Below, in pieces: positions 10,214-22,348 of a DNA stretch of 64,000 nt. A model generated the notes under the pieces. The model was given only the letters and a program-made list of their open reading frames with translations, was not told where the DNA came from and did not search any database. Origin of the DNA: Nonomuraea soli (lineage in GTDB: Bacteria > Actinomycetota > Actinomycetes > Streptosporangiales > Streptosporangiaceae); NCBI RefSeq assembly GCF_013761175.1, contig NZ_JACDUR010000002.1:564816-628815 (forward strand), in the 5' to 3' direction. Position 1 is the stretch's first letter. Every line of letters begins with the position of its first letter. The position numbers and the translations under genes are program-made.

Positions 10214-11122
10214 GTGACTCTGGGCCAGCTCGGCGCATTCGTCTTCGTCGCCCGCCTGGGATCGGTGAAGGCCGCGGCGCGCGCGCTCGGCGTCAGCGAG
10301 CCCGCGGTCTCGCAGTCGCTCGCCCAGCTCCGCCGTCACCTCGGCGATCCGCTGCTGGTGCGCGAGAGCGACCGCATGGTGCTGACCGAGGGCGGCGCCC
10401 GGCTGTACGGCATCGCCTCGCAGATGGTCGCGCTCGGCGCCCAGGCGCAGCGCGTGGTGCAGTCGGGAGGGCCGGAGCGGCTGCACGTCGTCATGGACAG
10501 CTCGATGTACGAGCTCGTCGCCGGGCCGCTGATCTCCCTGTACTCCCAGCGGCGCATCCCCGTCGCCACCTCGGGCGTGGTCCAGTGCGCCGAGGTGCCG
10601 CTGCTGCTGGCCGGGCGGCTGGCCGAGGTGGCGCTGGGTCCGCAGCCCGAGGGGGAGGGGCTGCTCAGCCGTCCGGTGCTACGGTGCCGGGTGGTCGCCG
10701 TGGGAGCGCTCCACGGGCGGCGCGACACCTGGCTCGTCGACCCCTCGGGCACCGACCCGGGCAGCGACGCGGGCCGGCTGCTGCGCCTGCTGCGCGTGCC
10801 GGAGTCGCGGGTGCGCGTCTACGCCACGCAGGCGGCCGCCTGGCAGGCCGCCGCCGAGGGGGAGGGCCTGGCTCCCGCCGTCGCCCACCTGGTGCTGCCG
10901 CACCTGCGGCGCGGCTCGCTGACGGTGGTCGAGACGAGCGTGACGCCGCTGGAGATCCGCTGGTACGCCACGACCCTGCCGTCCGCGGGGCGCTCGCCGG
11001 CGGCGGGGTCGTTCGTCGACTTCCTCACCACCCCGGCCGCCACCCAGGTGATGCGCGCGCCCCAGGACGGGATCCCGAAGGACCGCTTCCGCCCCGCGGT
11101 GCACGTGTCGATCTGGAGCTGA
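10214..11122 (+). CDS. LysR-family transcriptional regulator, probable regulator of the cox operon
   Basis: 302 residues. The N-terminal helix-turn-helix is typical: TLGQLGAFVFVARLGSVKAAA, then LGVSEPAVSQSLAQLRRHLG and LVRESDRMVLTEGGARLY. The effector domain (about residues 90-300) is weakly conserved and reads PLLLAGRLAEVALGP. GTG 10214 is chosen because the protein begins where LysR proteins usually do; the purine-rich AAAGAGGG is directly against it. It is transcribed divergently from coxMSL, the usual place for a LysR activator of its neighbour. Its stop lies four bases from the convergent eda stop. Confidence 0.85.
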   Translation: MTLGQLGAFVFVARLGSVKAAARALGVSEPAVSQSLAQLRRHLGDPLLVRESDRMVLTEGGARLYGIASQMVALGAQAQRVVQSGGPERLHVVMDSSMYELVAGPLISLYSQRRIPVATSGVVQCAEVPLLLAGRLAEVALGPQPEGEGLLSRPVLRCRVVAVGALHGRRDTWLVDPSGTDPGSDAGRLLRLLRVPESRVRVYATQAAAWQAAAEGEGLAPAVAHLVLPHLRRGSLTVVETSVTPLEIRWYATTLPSAGRSPAAGSFVDFLTTPAATQVMRAPQDGIPKDRFRPAVHVSIWS

Positions 11123-11126
11123 GGGC

Positions 11127-11741
11127 TCAGGCGCCCAGCGCCGCCGCCTCGGCGGCGAGCTTCTCGATCCTGGCCCAGTCGCCGGTGGCCAGAGCGTCGG
11201 CCGGGGTCAGCCAGGTGCCGCCGACGCAGCCGACGTTCGGCAGCGCCAGGTAGGCGGGCGCGGTGGCGGGCTTGATCCCGCCCGTGGGGCAGAAACGCAC
11301 GTCGGGCAGCGGCCCGGCCAGCGACTTCAGGTACGGCAGGCCGCCCGCGGCCTCGGCGGGGAAGAACTTCAGCTCCGTGATGCCGCGCTCGGCCAGCGCC
11401 ATCACCTCGGAAGCCGTCGCCGCTCCGGGCAGGAACGGGATGCCGGTTTCCGCCAGGAAGTCGATCAGCACGGGCGTGGTGCCAGGAGAGACCAGGAACG
11501 CCGCGCCCGCGTTCACGGCGGCGTCGGCGTCCTCACGCGTCCTGATCGTTCCGGCGCCGACCACCGCGCCCTCCACCTCGTCGGAGATCGCCTGGATGGC
11601 GTCCAGCGCGACGGGCGTGCGCAGCGTCACCTCGATCACCGGAAGGCCGCCCGCGACCAGCGCCCGCGCCAGCGGCACCGCCGTCTCGACGTCCTCGATC
11701 ACCACGACCGGGATCACCGGGGCGAGGTCAAGCAGGCTCAT
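11127..11741 (-). CDS. eda: 2-keto-3-deoxy-6-phosphogluconate (KDPG) aldolase
   Basis: 204 residues, the family length. Motifs are [13 protein letters not shown] (catalytic Glu), [27 protein letters not shown] and the Schiff-base lysine in [12 protein letters not shown], followed by FCPTGGI for phosphate binding. It cleaves KDPG to pyruvate and glyceraldehyde 3-phosphate, the last Entner-Doudoroff step. ATG 11741 lies inside the end of glk (14-bp overlap), so it is translated as the last gene of the zwf-edd-glk-eda operon. Confidence 0.95.
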   Translation of the reverse strand: MSLLDLAPVIPVVVIEDVETAVPLARALVAGGLPVIEVTLRTPVALDAIQAISDEVEGAVVGAGTIRTREDADAAVNAGAAFLVSPGTTPVLIDFLAETGIPFLPGAATASEVMALAERGITELKFFPAEAAGGLPYLKSLAGPLPDVRFCPTGGIKPATAPAYLALPNVGCVGGTWLTPADALATGDWARIEKLAAEAAALGA

Positions 11742-12662
11742 GGGACAACCTTTCTTGCGTGAGGTAGGCCGCCGCGCCCAGGAGCGCGGGTTGCGCGGCC
11801 GTGATCAGGGTGGTGGCGATGGGCGCCAGGTACGCGGTGGGACCGGCCTCGAACCGGGCGCGGAACGCGCTGGCCCGCACCCGCTCCACGATACGCGGCA
11901 GCACGCCGCCGCCCAGGTAGACGCCGCCACGGGCGCCCAGGGTGAGCGCCACGTTCCCGGCGAAGCTGCCCAGCATGCCGCAGAAGACCTCGACGGTCTC
12001 GGCGCAGAGCGAGTCGTCCAGCCGGGCAACGATGTCGGCGGCGGACAGCTCGGGGACGGTGACGCCGTTGACGACCGCCAGGGCGCGGTGCAGGCGCGGC
12101 AGGCCGCTGCCCGACAGCAGGTCCTCGGCCTCCACCCGCTCCATGCCCTGGGCGAACAGCACCCGGATGATCTCGGCCTCGCGGGTGTCGGTCACCGGGA
12201 CGGTCACGTGGCCGCCCTCGCACGGCACCGGCACCCAGGCGCCGTCGGCGGGCACCAGGCCCGCCACGCCCAGGCCGGTGCCGGGACCGAGCACCGCCTT
12301 GACGCCGTGGCCCGGCGCGGGGCCGCCCAGGGGCGCCAGGTCGGCGGCCTGCAGATGCGGCAGGGACAGGGCGAGGGCCTCGAAGTCGTTGAGCAGGCCC
12401 GCGTACGGCACGGCCAGGTCGCGGATGGAGCCGCTCCAGTGGGCGTTGGTCAGGGCGTAGTCGTGGCCGGTCACGGGACCGGCGACCGCCACCGCGGCGG
12501 CCCGCACGGTGACGCCCTTGCCGTCCAGGTAGGCGGCCATGGCGTCGTCGAGCGTCGCGTGGTCGGCCACGGCCAGGACCTCGACCTGCTCCAGCCGGGC
12601 GCCCGGCCCGTCGACGAGGGCGAAGCGCGCGTTGGTGCCGCCGATGTCGGCCACGAGCCACG

Positions 12663-12666
<4 letters not shown>
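11728..12666 (-). CDS. glk: Glucokinase (Glk family, proteobacterial type)
   Basis: 312 residues beginning [20 protein letters not shown], the phosphate-1 motif of the E. coli-type glucokinase family rather than the ROK glucokinase usual in actinomycetes. [12 protein letters not shown], the adenosine-loop [14 protein letters not shown] and PCEGGHVTV agree. It phosphorylates glucose to glucose 6-phosphate, feeding Zwf from the same operon. ATG 12666 overlaps the edd stop by four bases. The proteobacterial-type kinase and the gene order, which recalls the zwf-pgl-edd-glk order I remember from alpha-proteobacteria, hint that the operon was acquired by transfer; this is inference. Confidence 0.93.
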
Positions 12667-16003
<3,337 letters not shown>

Positions 16004-16033
16004 GAGAAGCCTCCAAGTGAACGGACTTACCGG

Positions 16034-16062
16034 ACATTAGCCAGACTTGGGTCTCTCTGCAA
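16034..16062 (-). promoter_or_regulatory. Promoter of the zwf-edd-glk-eda operon
   Basis: On the minus strand a -35 TTGCAG (16057-16062) and a -10 TAATGT (16034-16039) are separated by exactly 17 bases, close to the housekeeping consensus. Transcription would begin about 25 bases before the zwf GTG. The ROK-side dyad lies 19 bases upstream of the -35. Confidence 0.65.
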
Positions 16063-16080
16063 CCTCACTTTTGCATTTTG

Positions 16081-16118
16081 AGATACATAAGTCATGTTCT
16101 TTCATTACTTAGGTATCT
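16081..16118. promoter_or_regulatory. 38-bp dyad operator between zwf and the ROK regulator gene
   Basis: Arm AGATACATAAGTCATG (16081-16096) and arm CATTACTTAGGTATCT (16103-16118) are inverted repeats matching at 14 of 16 positions around a 6-base centre. The site is AT-rich in a GC-rich genome. It lies between the operon promoter and the start of the divergent ROK gene, so it is the likely ROK operator controlling both directions. Confidence 0.65.
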
Positions 16119-16136
16119 GTGGTTCACTAAACGGTG

Positions 16137-17291
16137 ATGTCTCGACACGCCACCACCGGTGAGGTCCTCGCCCTGATCCGTTCGGGGGAGGCCGTCACGC
16201 GGGCGGACATCGGCAGGGTCACCGGGCTGTCCCGGCCCGCCGTGTCGCTCCGCGTCGGAGAGCTGCTCGAACGCGGCCTCGTCGTCGAACGCACCGACGC
16301 GCCCTCCACCGGCGGCCGTCCGCCCGTGCGGCTGGAGTTCAACGCCGCGGGAGGCGTCGTCCTGGTCGCCGCCCTGGGCGCGAGCCGCACCCGGGTGGCC
16401 GTCTGCGACCTGGCCGGCAACGAGCTGGCCGGCCGCCGCTTCCACATCGACGTCGAGCAGGGCCCCGACGTGGTGCTGCCGCTGCTCATGGACACCTGGG
16501 AAGAGCTGCTCGGCGACCGGCCGCGCTCGGCCGTACGCGGCGTGGGCATGGGCGTACCCGCGACCGTCGAGTTCGCCGAAGGGCGCACCGAGAGTGCCCG
16601 CGTCATGGCCTCCTGGACCGGCGTGGTCATCCCGCCGCTCATCCGCCAGCGCTTCGACGTGCCGGTCCTGGTCGACAACGACGTGAACGTGCTGGCCGTC
16701 GGCGAGCACCGCGGCGCCTACCGCGAGGAGACCGGCGACCTGCTGTTCGTCAAGATCTCCACCCGCATCGGCGCGGGCATCGTCGCCGCCGGCTCGATCC
16801 TGCGCGGCGCGCTCGGCGCGGCGGGCGAGATCGGCCACATCCCGGTGCGCGACGGCGGCGGCGTGTTGTGCCGCTGCGGCAACATCGACTGCGTCGACTC
16901 CGTCGCCTCCGGCACGGCCCTGCTGCGCGAGCTGCGCGCCGCGGGCAAGGACGTCAAGACCATCGACGACGTCACCGCCCTGGTACGCGCCGGAGACGCC
17001 GAGACGATGGCGATGGTGCGCGAGGCGGGACGCCGCATCGGCGAGGTGCTCGCCGGGGCGGTCAACATCCTCAACCCCTCCGTGGTCGTGCTCGGCGGCG
17101 ACGTCGCCGAGGCCTTCGGCCCGCTGGTCTCCAGCATCCGCGAGGTCGTCTACCGCCGCTCCACCGCGCTGGCCACCCGCCGCCTGCGCATCGAGCCCAG
17201 CCGCCTGGGGGCCGCCGCCGGCATCAGCGGCTGCGCCGTGATGGTGCTCGACCACGTGCTGTCGGCCCGGGCCGTCGACGACTCCCTGTGA
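16137..17291 (+). CDS. ROK-family transcriptional repressor, probable regulator of the Entner-Doudoroff operon
   Basis: 384 residues. An N-terminal winged helix (ALIRSGEAVTRADIGRVTG then LSRPAVSLRVGELLERGL) is fused to a ROK sugar-kinase-like domain. Visible ROK features are VLVDNDVNVLAVGEHRG, the family segment GAAGEIGHIPV and the zinc-type cysteines in GVLCRCGNIDCVD. The last part has NPSVVVLGGDVAEAFG. Such proteins (Mlc/NagC/XylR type) repress sugar genes until a sugar or sugar phosphate binds. ATG 16137 follows an in-frame GTG at 16134; no ribosome site is present, so a leaderless or very short-leader mRNA is possible. Divergent from zwf. Confidence 0.88.
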   Translation: MSRHATTGEVLALIRSGEAVTRADIGRVTGLSRPAVSLRVGELLERGLVVERTDAPSTGGRPPVRLEFNAAGGVVLVAALGASRTRVAVCDLAGNELAGRRFHIDVEQGPDVVLPLLMDTWEELLGDRPRSAVRGVGMGVPATVEFAEGRTESARVMASWTGVVIPPLIRQRFDVPVLVDNDVNVLAVGEHRGAYREETGDLLFVKISTRIGAGIVAAGSILRGALGAAGEIGHIPVRDGGGVLCRCGNIDCVDSVASGTALLRELRAAGKDVKTIDDVTALVRAGDAETMAMVREAGRRIGEVLAGAVNILNPSVVVLGGDVAEAFGPLVSSIREVVYRRSTALATRRLRIEPSRLGAAAGISGCAVMVLDHVLSARAVDDSL

Positions 17292-17348
17292 TCTCGCGAG
17301 TTGGCCGAACCCCGCACCCGGATGTGACAGGAGTGCCAAACTGGGCAG

Positions 17349-17909
17349 GTGACCGAGATGCGATCGGCGCGCCGTACCACCACCGTCTGGCCCTGGTGGC
17401 TGCCCGGGGTGAGTCCCACACTCGCCTCGCTTTCGCATTTCCTGTCACTGGAGCCGGGCGCCTCGCGTGAGAGCGTGAACACCGCGACTCTCGAGGCAGC
17501 GCTCGACCTGACCGGCGCCGACCTGGGCAACATCCAGTTCCACGACCCCCGGGCCGGCGGCCTGCGCATCGGCGCGCAGTTCGGCTTCGGCACCGCCTTC
17601 CTGCGCCACTTCGAGGTCGTGGCCGGCGACGAGGCGTCCGTCTGCGGCCAGGCCCTGCTGAAGGGCGCGCCGATGCTGGTGCGCGACATCCTGCGCGACC
17701 CGCTGATCGCCGGCGGCTCCTCCCTCGGCGTGCTGCTCGACGCGGATGTGCGCGGCGTCTACTCCACGCCGCTGCTCGACCGGTGGGGAACGCTCCAGGG
17801 CATGCTGTCGGTGCACCGCCGCGAGCCGGTCGCCGACCCGGTCGCCGACCACGAGCTGCTGTGGCCCCTGGCCCAACGGGCCGCCTGGCTGCTGCACCAC
17901 GCGTCATGA
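17349..17909 (+). CDS. GAF-domain protein
   Basis: 186 residues. After about 40 variable residues comes a single GAF-like sensor domain: ATLEAALDLTGADLGNIQFHD, LRIGAQFGFGTAFLRHFEVV, SVCGQALLKGAPMLVRDI, and GVYSTPLLDRWGTLQGMLSVH. No catalytic, DNA-binding or membrane part is visible, so it is probably a cytoplasmic small-molecule or redox sensor acting through a partner. GTG 17349 is used. It ends seven bases before the ArsC-like gene, and the two are probably co-transcribed. Confidence 0.7.
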   Translation: MTEMRSARRTTTVWPWWLPGVSPTLASLSHFLSLEPGASRESVNTATLEAALDLTGADLGNIQFHDPRAGGLRIGAQFGFGTAFLRHFEVVAGDEASVCGQALLKGAPMLVRDILRDPLIAGGSSLGVLLDADVRGVYSTPLLDRWGTLQGMLSVHRREPVADPVADHELLWPLAQRAAWLLHHAS

Positions 17910-17916
17910 TGGCGTG

Positions 17917-18288
17917 ATGGAAATCTGGATCAACCCCGCCTGCTCCAAGTGCCGCTCCGCGCTCGACCTGCTCGACTCGGCAGGGGCCGACTACACGGTC
18001 AGGCACTACCTGCAGGACCCGCCGACGGCCGACGAACTGCGTGCCGTCCTGGCCAGGTTGTCGCTGGAGCCATGGGACATCACCCGGCTCGGCGAGCCGG
18101 TGGCGGCCGGGCTCGGCATGCGGGCGTGGGAGCACGACAGGGAACGCTGGCTGGCCGCCCTGGCCGCCCACCCCGAGCTGATCCAGCGCCCCATCATCAC
18201 CCTCGACGACGGCGGCGCCGTCGTCGCCCGTTCGCCGGAGGCGGTGGAGCGCGCCCTGGGCGCCTCGGCCCCGGAGCCGACCTCGTAG
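17917..18288 (+). CDS. ArsC/Spx-family arsenate-reductase-like protein
   Basis: 123 residues. It begins MEIWINPACSKCRSALDLL with the redox motif CSKC, followed by a thioredoxin-like fold and LIQRPIITLDDGGAVVARSPE, which matches the ArsC family RP-I segment. Members reduce arsenate with glutaredoxin-type thiols, or in many actinomycetes have unknown redox roles. No arsenite exporter or ArsR lies nearby, so a dedicated arsenic role is not supported. A GC-rich hairpin follows the stop. Confidence 0.75.
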   Translation: MEIWINPACSKCRSALDLLDSAGADYTVRHYLQDPPTADELRAVLARLSLEPWDITRLGEPVAAGLGMRAWEHDRERWLAALAAHPELIQRPIITLDDGGAVVARSPEAVERALGASAPEPTS

Positions 18289-18319
18289 ACCTCTCGCAGA
18301 CCTGCGGCGTGCCCGTGTC

Positions 18320-18337
18320 GCCGGCCCAGGGGCCGGC
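18320..18337. terminator. Hairpin between convergent genes
   Basis: GCCGGCCC-AG-GGGCCGGC is a perfect 8-bp inverted repeat in the 71-bp gap between the ArsC-like gene (+) and the epimerase gene (-). There is no U-run, but GC-rich hairpins without one commonly end transcripts in actinomycetes. The two-base loop means the actual stem must open slightly. Confidence 0.45.
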
Positions 18338-18359
18338 CGTCCCCAGGACGGCTCAGGTC

Positions 18360-19247
18360 TCACCCGCCGGGCAGGGTCCTGCCGTCGGCGTCGAGGTAGT
18401 CGCGCCACGAGCGCTTCGGCGTCCAGCCGAGCAGCCGGTGCGCCTTGGAGCAGTCGATGCCCGAGCTGTCGGTGCGGGTCAGCGGGCGCAGCTCGATGGC
18501 CTGGCCGTAGTGCGCCCGCAGCACGGCCGCGAAGTCGTGGCCGCCGGCGTTGTCGGGCGAGGCGATGTAGAAGACCTCGTGGCCGGGCAGCCGCGACTCG
18601 CAGGCCAGCACGATGGCGTCGGCCAGATCGTAGACGTCGATGTAGCTCCACAGGCCGGCGCCGATCACCGAGTGGTCGCGCACCTGCGGTCCGAGGTTGC
18701 GCTCGTAGTTGCCCTCGTGCTGCACCCAGCTCGGCCGCAGCGAGATGCAGCGGATGTCGCTGCGGCGCACGGCGGCGTCCATCAGCTGCTCGCCGAAGAG
18801 CTTCGACAACGCGTACGGGTCCTGCGGGAAGGTGGGGTGGTCCTCGTCGACCGGGGCGTAGACGGGCAGGCAGGGCCGCTCGGGGAAGAAGAAGCCGGGC
18901 ACCGTCTCGCTGGAGATGTTGACGAACCGGGTGACGCCCTGCCGCACCGCGCCTTCGAGCACGTTGAAGGTCGCCATGAGGTTGTTGCCGAACACCACGT
19001 GCGGGGGGTTGGCCAGCGGGTCGGGGATGGCGGCGGCGTGCACGACGGCGTCGGCGTCCCTGACGACGAAGGCGGCGGCGGCCGCGTCGGTGAGGTCGGC
19101 CTGCAGGTAGCGCGCCTCCTCCGGCAGTTCGCGTTCGTGGACGGCGGGCCCCAGATCGGTGGCGGTGACCTGGTGACCGGCCCGCTGCAGGGCCTGTACG
19201 GCGGCGCGGCCGACCTTGCCGCGCGCCCCGGTGACGGTGACCTTCAT
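18360..19247 (-). CDS. NAD-dependent epimerase/dehydratase
   Basis: 295 residues of the extended SDR family. MKVTVTGARGKVGRAAVQAL is the glycine-rich NAD loop, SSETVP carries the active-site Ser, and YALSKLFGEQ is the catalytic YxxxK. ATG 19247 overlaps the permease stop by four bases, so it is the fourth gene of the sugar ABC importer operon. It likely epimerises, oxidises or dehydrates the imported sugar or its derivative. The substrate cannot be told from sequence. Confidence 0.85.
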   Translation of the reverse strand: MKVTVTGARGKVGRAAVQALQRAGHQVTATDLGPAVHERELPEEARYLQADLTDAAAAAFVVRDADAVVHAAAIPDPLANPPHVVFGNNLMATFNVLEGAVRQGVTRFVNISSETVPGFFFPERPCLPVYAPVDEDHPTFPQDPYALSKLFGEQLMDAAVRRSDIRCISLRPSWVQHEGNYERNLGPQVRDHSVIGAGLWSYIDVYDLADAIVLACESRLPGHEVFYIASPDNAGGHDFAAVLRAHYGQAIELRPLTRTDSSGIDCSKAHRLLGWTPKRSWRDYLDADGRTLPGG

Positions 19248-20113
19248 CCCTTCGTGGCTCCCAGCGTCAGTCCAGCCACGAACTGCTTGTGCAGCAGCTG
19301 GAAGATGATCAGGGTGGGCAGTGCGACCAGGATGGAACCGGCCGCGAGCAGGTTGTAGTCGGTGAAGAACTGGCCGCGCAGGTTGTTCAGCGCGCTGGTC
19401 ACCGGCAGCTTGTCGCCCGACGACATCAGCACCAGGGCCCACAGGAAGTCGTTGTACATCCACGTGAACTGCAGCGTCGACAGCGCCGCGATCACCGGAC
19501 GGCACAGGGGGAGCGTCAGCTGCCAGTAGCGTCGCCACACCGAGGCGCCGTCGACCAGGGCGGCCTCGTTGATCTCCTCGGGGATGGTGGCCATGAAGTT
19601 GGCCATGACGAAAGTGCAGAAGCCGAACTGGAAGGCGACGTGGATGAGGATCAGGCCGAGGTAGGAGTCGTAGAGGGAGTGCGACGACGACAACCACTCC
19701 GGCAGCTCGATCCAGGTGTACATGGTGTACAGCGGCGTGATGAGCACCTGGGGCGGCAGCAGGTTGCCCGCGGTGAAGACGATCAGCAGCGTCTTGCGCC
19801 CGGGGATGCGCAGCCGGGCGATCGTGAAGGCGGCGAACGAGGCGAGCAGCAGCGTGAGGATCACGCCGGGGATGACGATGATCAGCGTGTTGAGGTAGTA
19901 CTTCGGCAGCTCGGCCTGGGTCCACGCCTGCGTGTAGTAGTCGAGCGTCAGCGATTCGGGCAGCGAGAGGTAGCCCAGGCGGGCGGTCTCGTCGTAGGGG
20001 CGCAGCGAGGCGTAGACGGCCAGCAGCAGCGGCGCCGACCAGCCCAGGGCGGCCAGCGACAGGAAGGTGTAGAGCAGCCAGCGCAGCGGGTGCTTCCTCT
20101 TCCGCGAGGTCAC
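19244..20113 (-). CDS. Sugar ABC transporter permease (MalG/CUT1 type)
   Basis: 289 residues with six predicted membrane segments (the first at about residues 10-32). The inner-membrane EAA loop is EEINEAALVDGASVWRRYWQLTLPL, the contact to the ATPase. It pairs with the permease encoded just upstream. GTG 20113 overlaps that gene's stop (GTGA). No ATPase gene is in this operon; in actinomycetes such CUT1 importers often share one MsiK-type ATPase encoded elsewhere. Confidence 0.92.
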   Translation of the reverse strand: MTSRKRKHPLRWLLYTFLSLAALGWSAPLLLAVYASLRPYDETARLGYLSLPESLTLDYYTQAWTQAELPKYYLNTLIIVIPGVILTLLLASFAAFTIARLRIPGRKTLLIVFTAGNLLPPQVLITPLYTMYTWIELPEWLSSSHSLYDSYLGLILIHVAFQFGFCTFVMANFMATIPEEINEAALVDGASVWRRYWQLTLPLCRPVIAALSTLQFTWMYNDFLWALVLMSSGDKLPVTSALNNLRGQFFTDYNLLAAGSILVALPTLIIFQLLHKQFVAGLTLGATKG

Positions 20114-20961
20114 CGCGGCTCCCTGAAGAGCTGGGTCAGATAGGTCACGATGAAGCCGAGGGAGATCACCAGGAGCACGGTGGCGATGGCCGAGCCGAAA
20201 CCGATGCGGCTGGCCTCGCCGACGATGTTCTCGGTCACCAGCACCGACAGCAGCTCCAGGCCGTTGCGGCCCTTGTTGATGGCGTAGACGATGTCGAAGG
20301 CGCGCAGGGCCTCGATCACGGTGATGACCAGGACGATCACGTTGATCGGGCGCAGCGTCGGGAAGACGACGCGGAAGAAGGCCTGCGCCTCGTTCGCGCC
20401 GTCGATGGCGGCGGCCTCCTTCAGTGACGGATCGACCGCCTTCAGCCCCGCCAGATAGATGATCATCACGTAGCCGATGTGCCGCCAGGCCGCGGCGACC
20501 ATGACGACCCAGATGTTGAGCGAGGGGTCGCCGAGCCAGTCCGTCGTCAGGCCGGTGACGGCGTTGAGCACGCCGTAGTCGGAGGAGTAGACGAGCTGGG
20601 CGATGAAGCCGACCACCGCGAGCGACAACACGACGGGCGTGTACAGGGCGCTCTGGTAGACGCGCGAGAAGCGCAGCCTGCGGTCCAGGAGCACGGCGAA
20701 CAGCAGCCCGAGCGGGGTGGCGACCAGGCCGAGGAAGGCGAGCCAGAGCAGGTTGTTGGTGACGGCCGACCAGAACGGCGGGTACTCGGCGGCCAGGTCG
20801 TGGTAGTTCTCCGCGCCCACGACGTTGATCGCCGAGATGCCGTCCCAGTCAGTGGTCGACAACCCCACGGAGGCCAGGGTGGGTCCCCAGATGAGGAACA
20901 GGTCGGCCGCGATCGCCAGCCCGAGACCGACGAAGATCAATAACCTGTCTCTGATCGTCAT
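20110..20961 (-). CDS. Sugar ABC transporter permease (MalF/CUT1 type)
   Basis: 283 residues with an N-terminal membrane helix, a short extracytoplasmic loop (WDGISAINVVGAENYHDL) and five further helices. The EAA motif is SLKEAAAIDGANEAQAFFRVV. MalF-type proteins form the importer channel with the MalG-type partner downstream. ATG 20961 overlaps the binding-protein stop by four bases. Confidence 0.92.
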   Translation of the reverse strand: MTIRDRLLIFVGLGLAIAADLFLIWGPTLASVGLSTTDWDGISAINVVGAENYHDLAAEYPPFWSAVTNNLLWLAFLGLVATPLGLLFAVLLDRRLRFSRVYQSALYTPVVLSLAVVGFIAQLVYSSDYGVLNAVTGLTTDWLGDPSLNIWVVMVAAAWRHIGYVMIIYLAGLKAVDPSLKEAAAIDGANEAQAFFRVVFPTLRPINVIVLVITVIEALRAFDIVYAINKGRNGLELLSVLVTENIVGEASRIGFGSAIATVLLVISLGFIVTYLTQLFREPR

Positions 20962-22244
20962 GACGTGAAGATGTTGACCTTCTGCTTCTCGATGTCCTTC
21001 AGCAGGCCGTCGATGTCGTTGGGCTTGCCGACGAAGCGCTGCAGCGAGGGGATCATCACGGTGGAGGCGAAGTCGGGCCGGGTGTCGCGGTCGAGGAACT
21101 GCGCGATGTGCTTGGCCTGCGAGACCAGCTCCGCGCCGCGCTTCTGCAGGTCGCTGTAGCCGCTGGTGTCGGCCTTCGAGCTGGCCGCCAGCGTGCCGGG
21201 GTCGAGCTTGGTGGCGATGTTCTGCGAGGAGGCCTGCCCCAGGTGCTTCAGCAGCTGCTTGGCGCCCTCCACGTTCTTGGCCTTCGACGAGATCATGTAG
21301 CCGTCGATCGGCGCGTCGATGGAGTCGGTGCCGAACTGCGGGTTGACCTCGGGGAAGGTGAAGAAGTCGATGTCGCCCCTGTCGGCCTCGGGGAACTGCT
21401 GCGCCACGAACATGCCCAGCAGGTACATGCCGGTCTTCTTCTGCGCCAGCGACTGCCCGGCCTCCTGCCACGTACGGCCCAGCGCGGCCGGCTGGTGGTA
21501 GTCCATGAGCCCGCGCCAGGTGTCGAAGACCTGCTTGACCTTGGGGTCGGTCCACGCCTCCTGGCCGGCCATCAGGTTGATGTGGAAGTCGTAGCCGTTG
21601 ATGCGCATGTTGAGGATGTCGAAGGTGCCCATCGCGGGCCAGCCGTCCTTGTCGGCGAAGGCGATGGGGACCAGGCCGTCGGCCTTCATCTTCTTCGCCA
21701 GCGCGACGAGGTCGTCCAGGGTGGCGGGCGGGGTGTAGCCCTTCTCCTGCCAGAGCGACTTGCGGTAGAAGACGGCCCACGGATAGTAGGTGAACGGCAC
21801 GAAGTACTGCTTGCCGTCCGCGCCCGTCGAGGCGGCCTTGAAGGCGTCGGTGTAGTCGCCGCCGATCTCCGTCCAGACATCGGATATGTCGGTGGCCAGG
21901 CCCTGGGCGGCGAAGAACTGCATGCGGTACCCGGCGAACCAGGTGAACACGTCGTCGGGGGTGCCGCGCAGGTAGCGGTTGATGTTCTCTTGGAACGTGT
22001 TGTGATCGACCGTGTTGATTTTGACGTCGTGCGAGGTGAAGGCCTTGGTCACCTCGTCGAGTGACTTCTTGGGGATCTCGTCCGAGGCGTTGGAGCCGAT
22101 CGTCACCACCCCGCGTCCGGCCGCTGCGGTGCTGGTGGGAGCGGTGGTGCGGGTGGCGGGGTTGGAACAGCCGGCGAGGATGGCGGGGACTCCGAAAGCG
22201 GCGGCGCCCAACAGGAGATCGCGGCGTGTCACATGTGGGGACAT
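20958..22244 (-). CDS. Sugar ABC transporter substrate-binding lipoprotein
   Basis: 428 residues. The N-terminus has a twin-arginine-like TRRDLLLGAAAFG and a lipobox ILAGC, so it is probably a lipid-anchored extracellular binding protein. The body is a family 1 solute-binding fold (VVTIGSNASDEIPKK, FTYYPWAVFYRKSLW, DGLVPIAFADKDGW). ATG 22244 is chosen for the GAGG seven bases upstream and because the signal peptide then starts correctly. It is the first gene of the importer operon, divergent from a DeoR regulator. Confidence 0.9.
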   Translation of the reverse strand: MSPHVTRRDLLLGAAAFGVPAILAGCSNPATRTTAPTSTAAAGRGVVTIGSNASDEIPKKSLDEVTKAFTSHDVKINTVDHNTFQENINRYLRGTPDDVFTWFAGYRMQFFAAQGLATDISDVWTEIGGDYTDAFKAASTGADGKQYFVPFTYYPWAVFYRKSLWQEKGYTPPATLDDLVALAKKMKADGLVPIAFADKDGWPAMGTFDILNMRINGYDFHINLMAGQEAWTDPKVKQVFDTWRGLMDYHQPAALGRTWQEAGQSLAQKKTGMYLLGMFVAQQFPEADRGDIDFFTFPEVNPQFGTDSIDAPIDGYMISSKAKNVEGAKQLLKHLGQASSQNIATKLDPGTLAASSKADTSGYSDLQKRGAELVSQAKHIAQFLDRDTRPDFASTVMIPSLQRFVGKPNDIDGLLKDIEKQKVNIFTS

Positions 22245-22303
22245 GGGGTTTCCTCGATGCGTTCGCCCAGGTTTCATCACACTCAAATGCCGCAAAGGTC
22301 GGA

Positions 22304-22334
22304 TGTCAACGCCTATTCACACCCACAGTGTTGA
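22304..22334. promoter_or_regulatory. Promoter/operator region between the sugar importer and deoR-type gene
   Basis: A consensus -35 TTGACA for the importer is on the minus strand (22304-22309), but no clear -10 lies at the right spacing. TCAAC (22306-22310) and GTTGA (22330-22334) form an inverted pair 19 bases apart, a possible DeoR operator overlapping the promoter. Confidence 0.35.
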
Positions 22335-22348
22335 TTTATGGTGATGTC

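Noticed and set aside
17917..18288. An arsenic-resistance locus
   Set aside because: Only an ArsC-like thiol protein is present; no arsB, acr3 or arsR is nearby.
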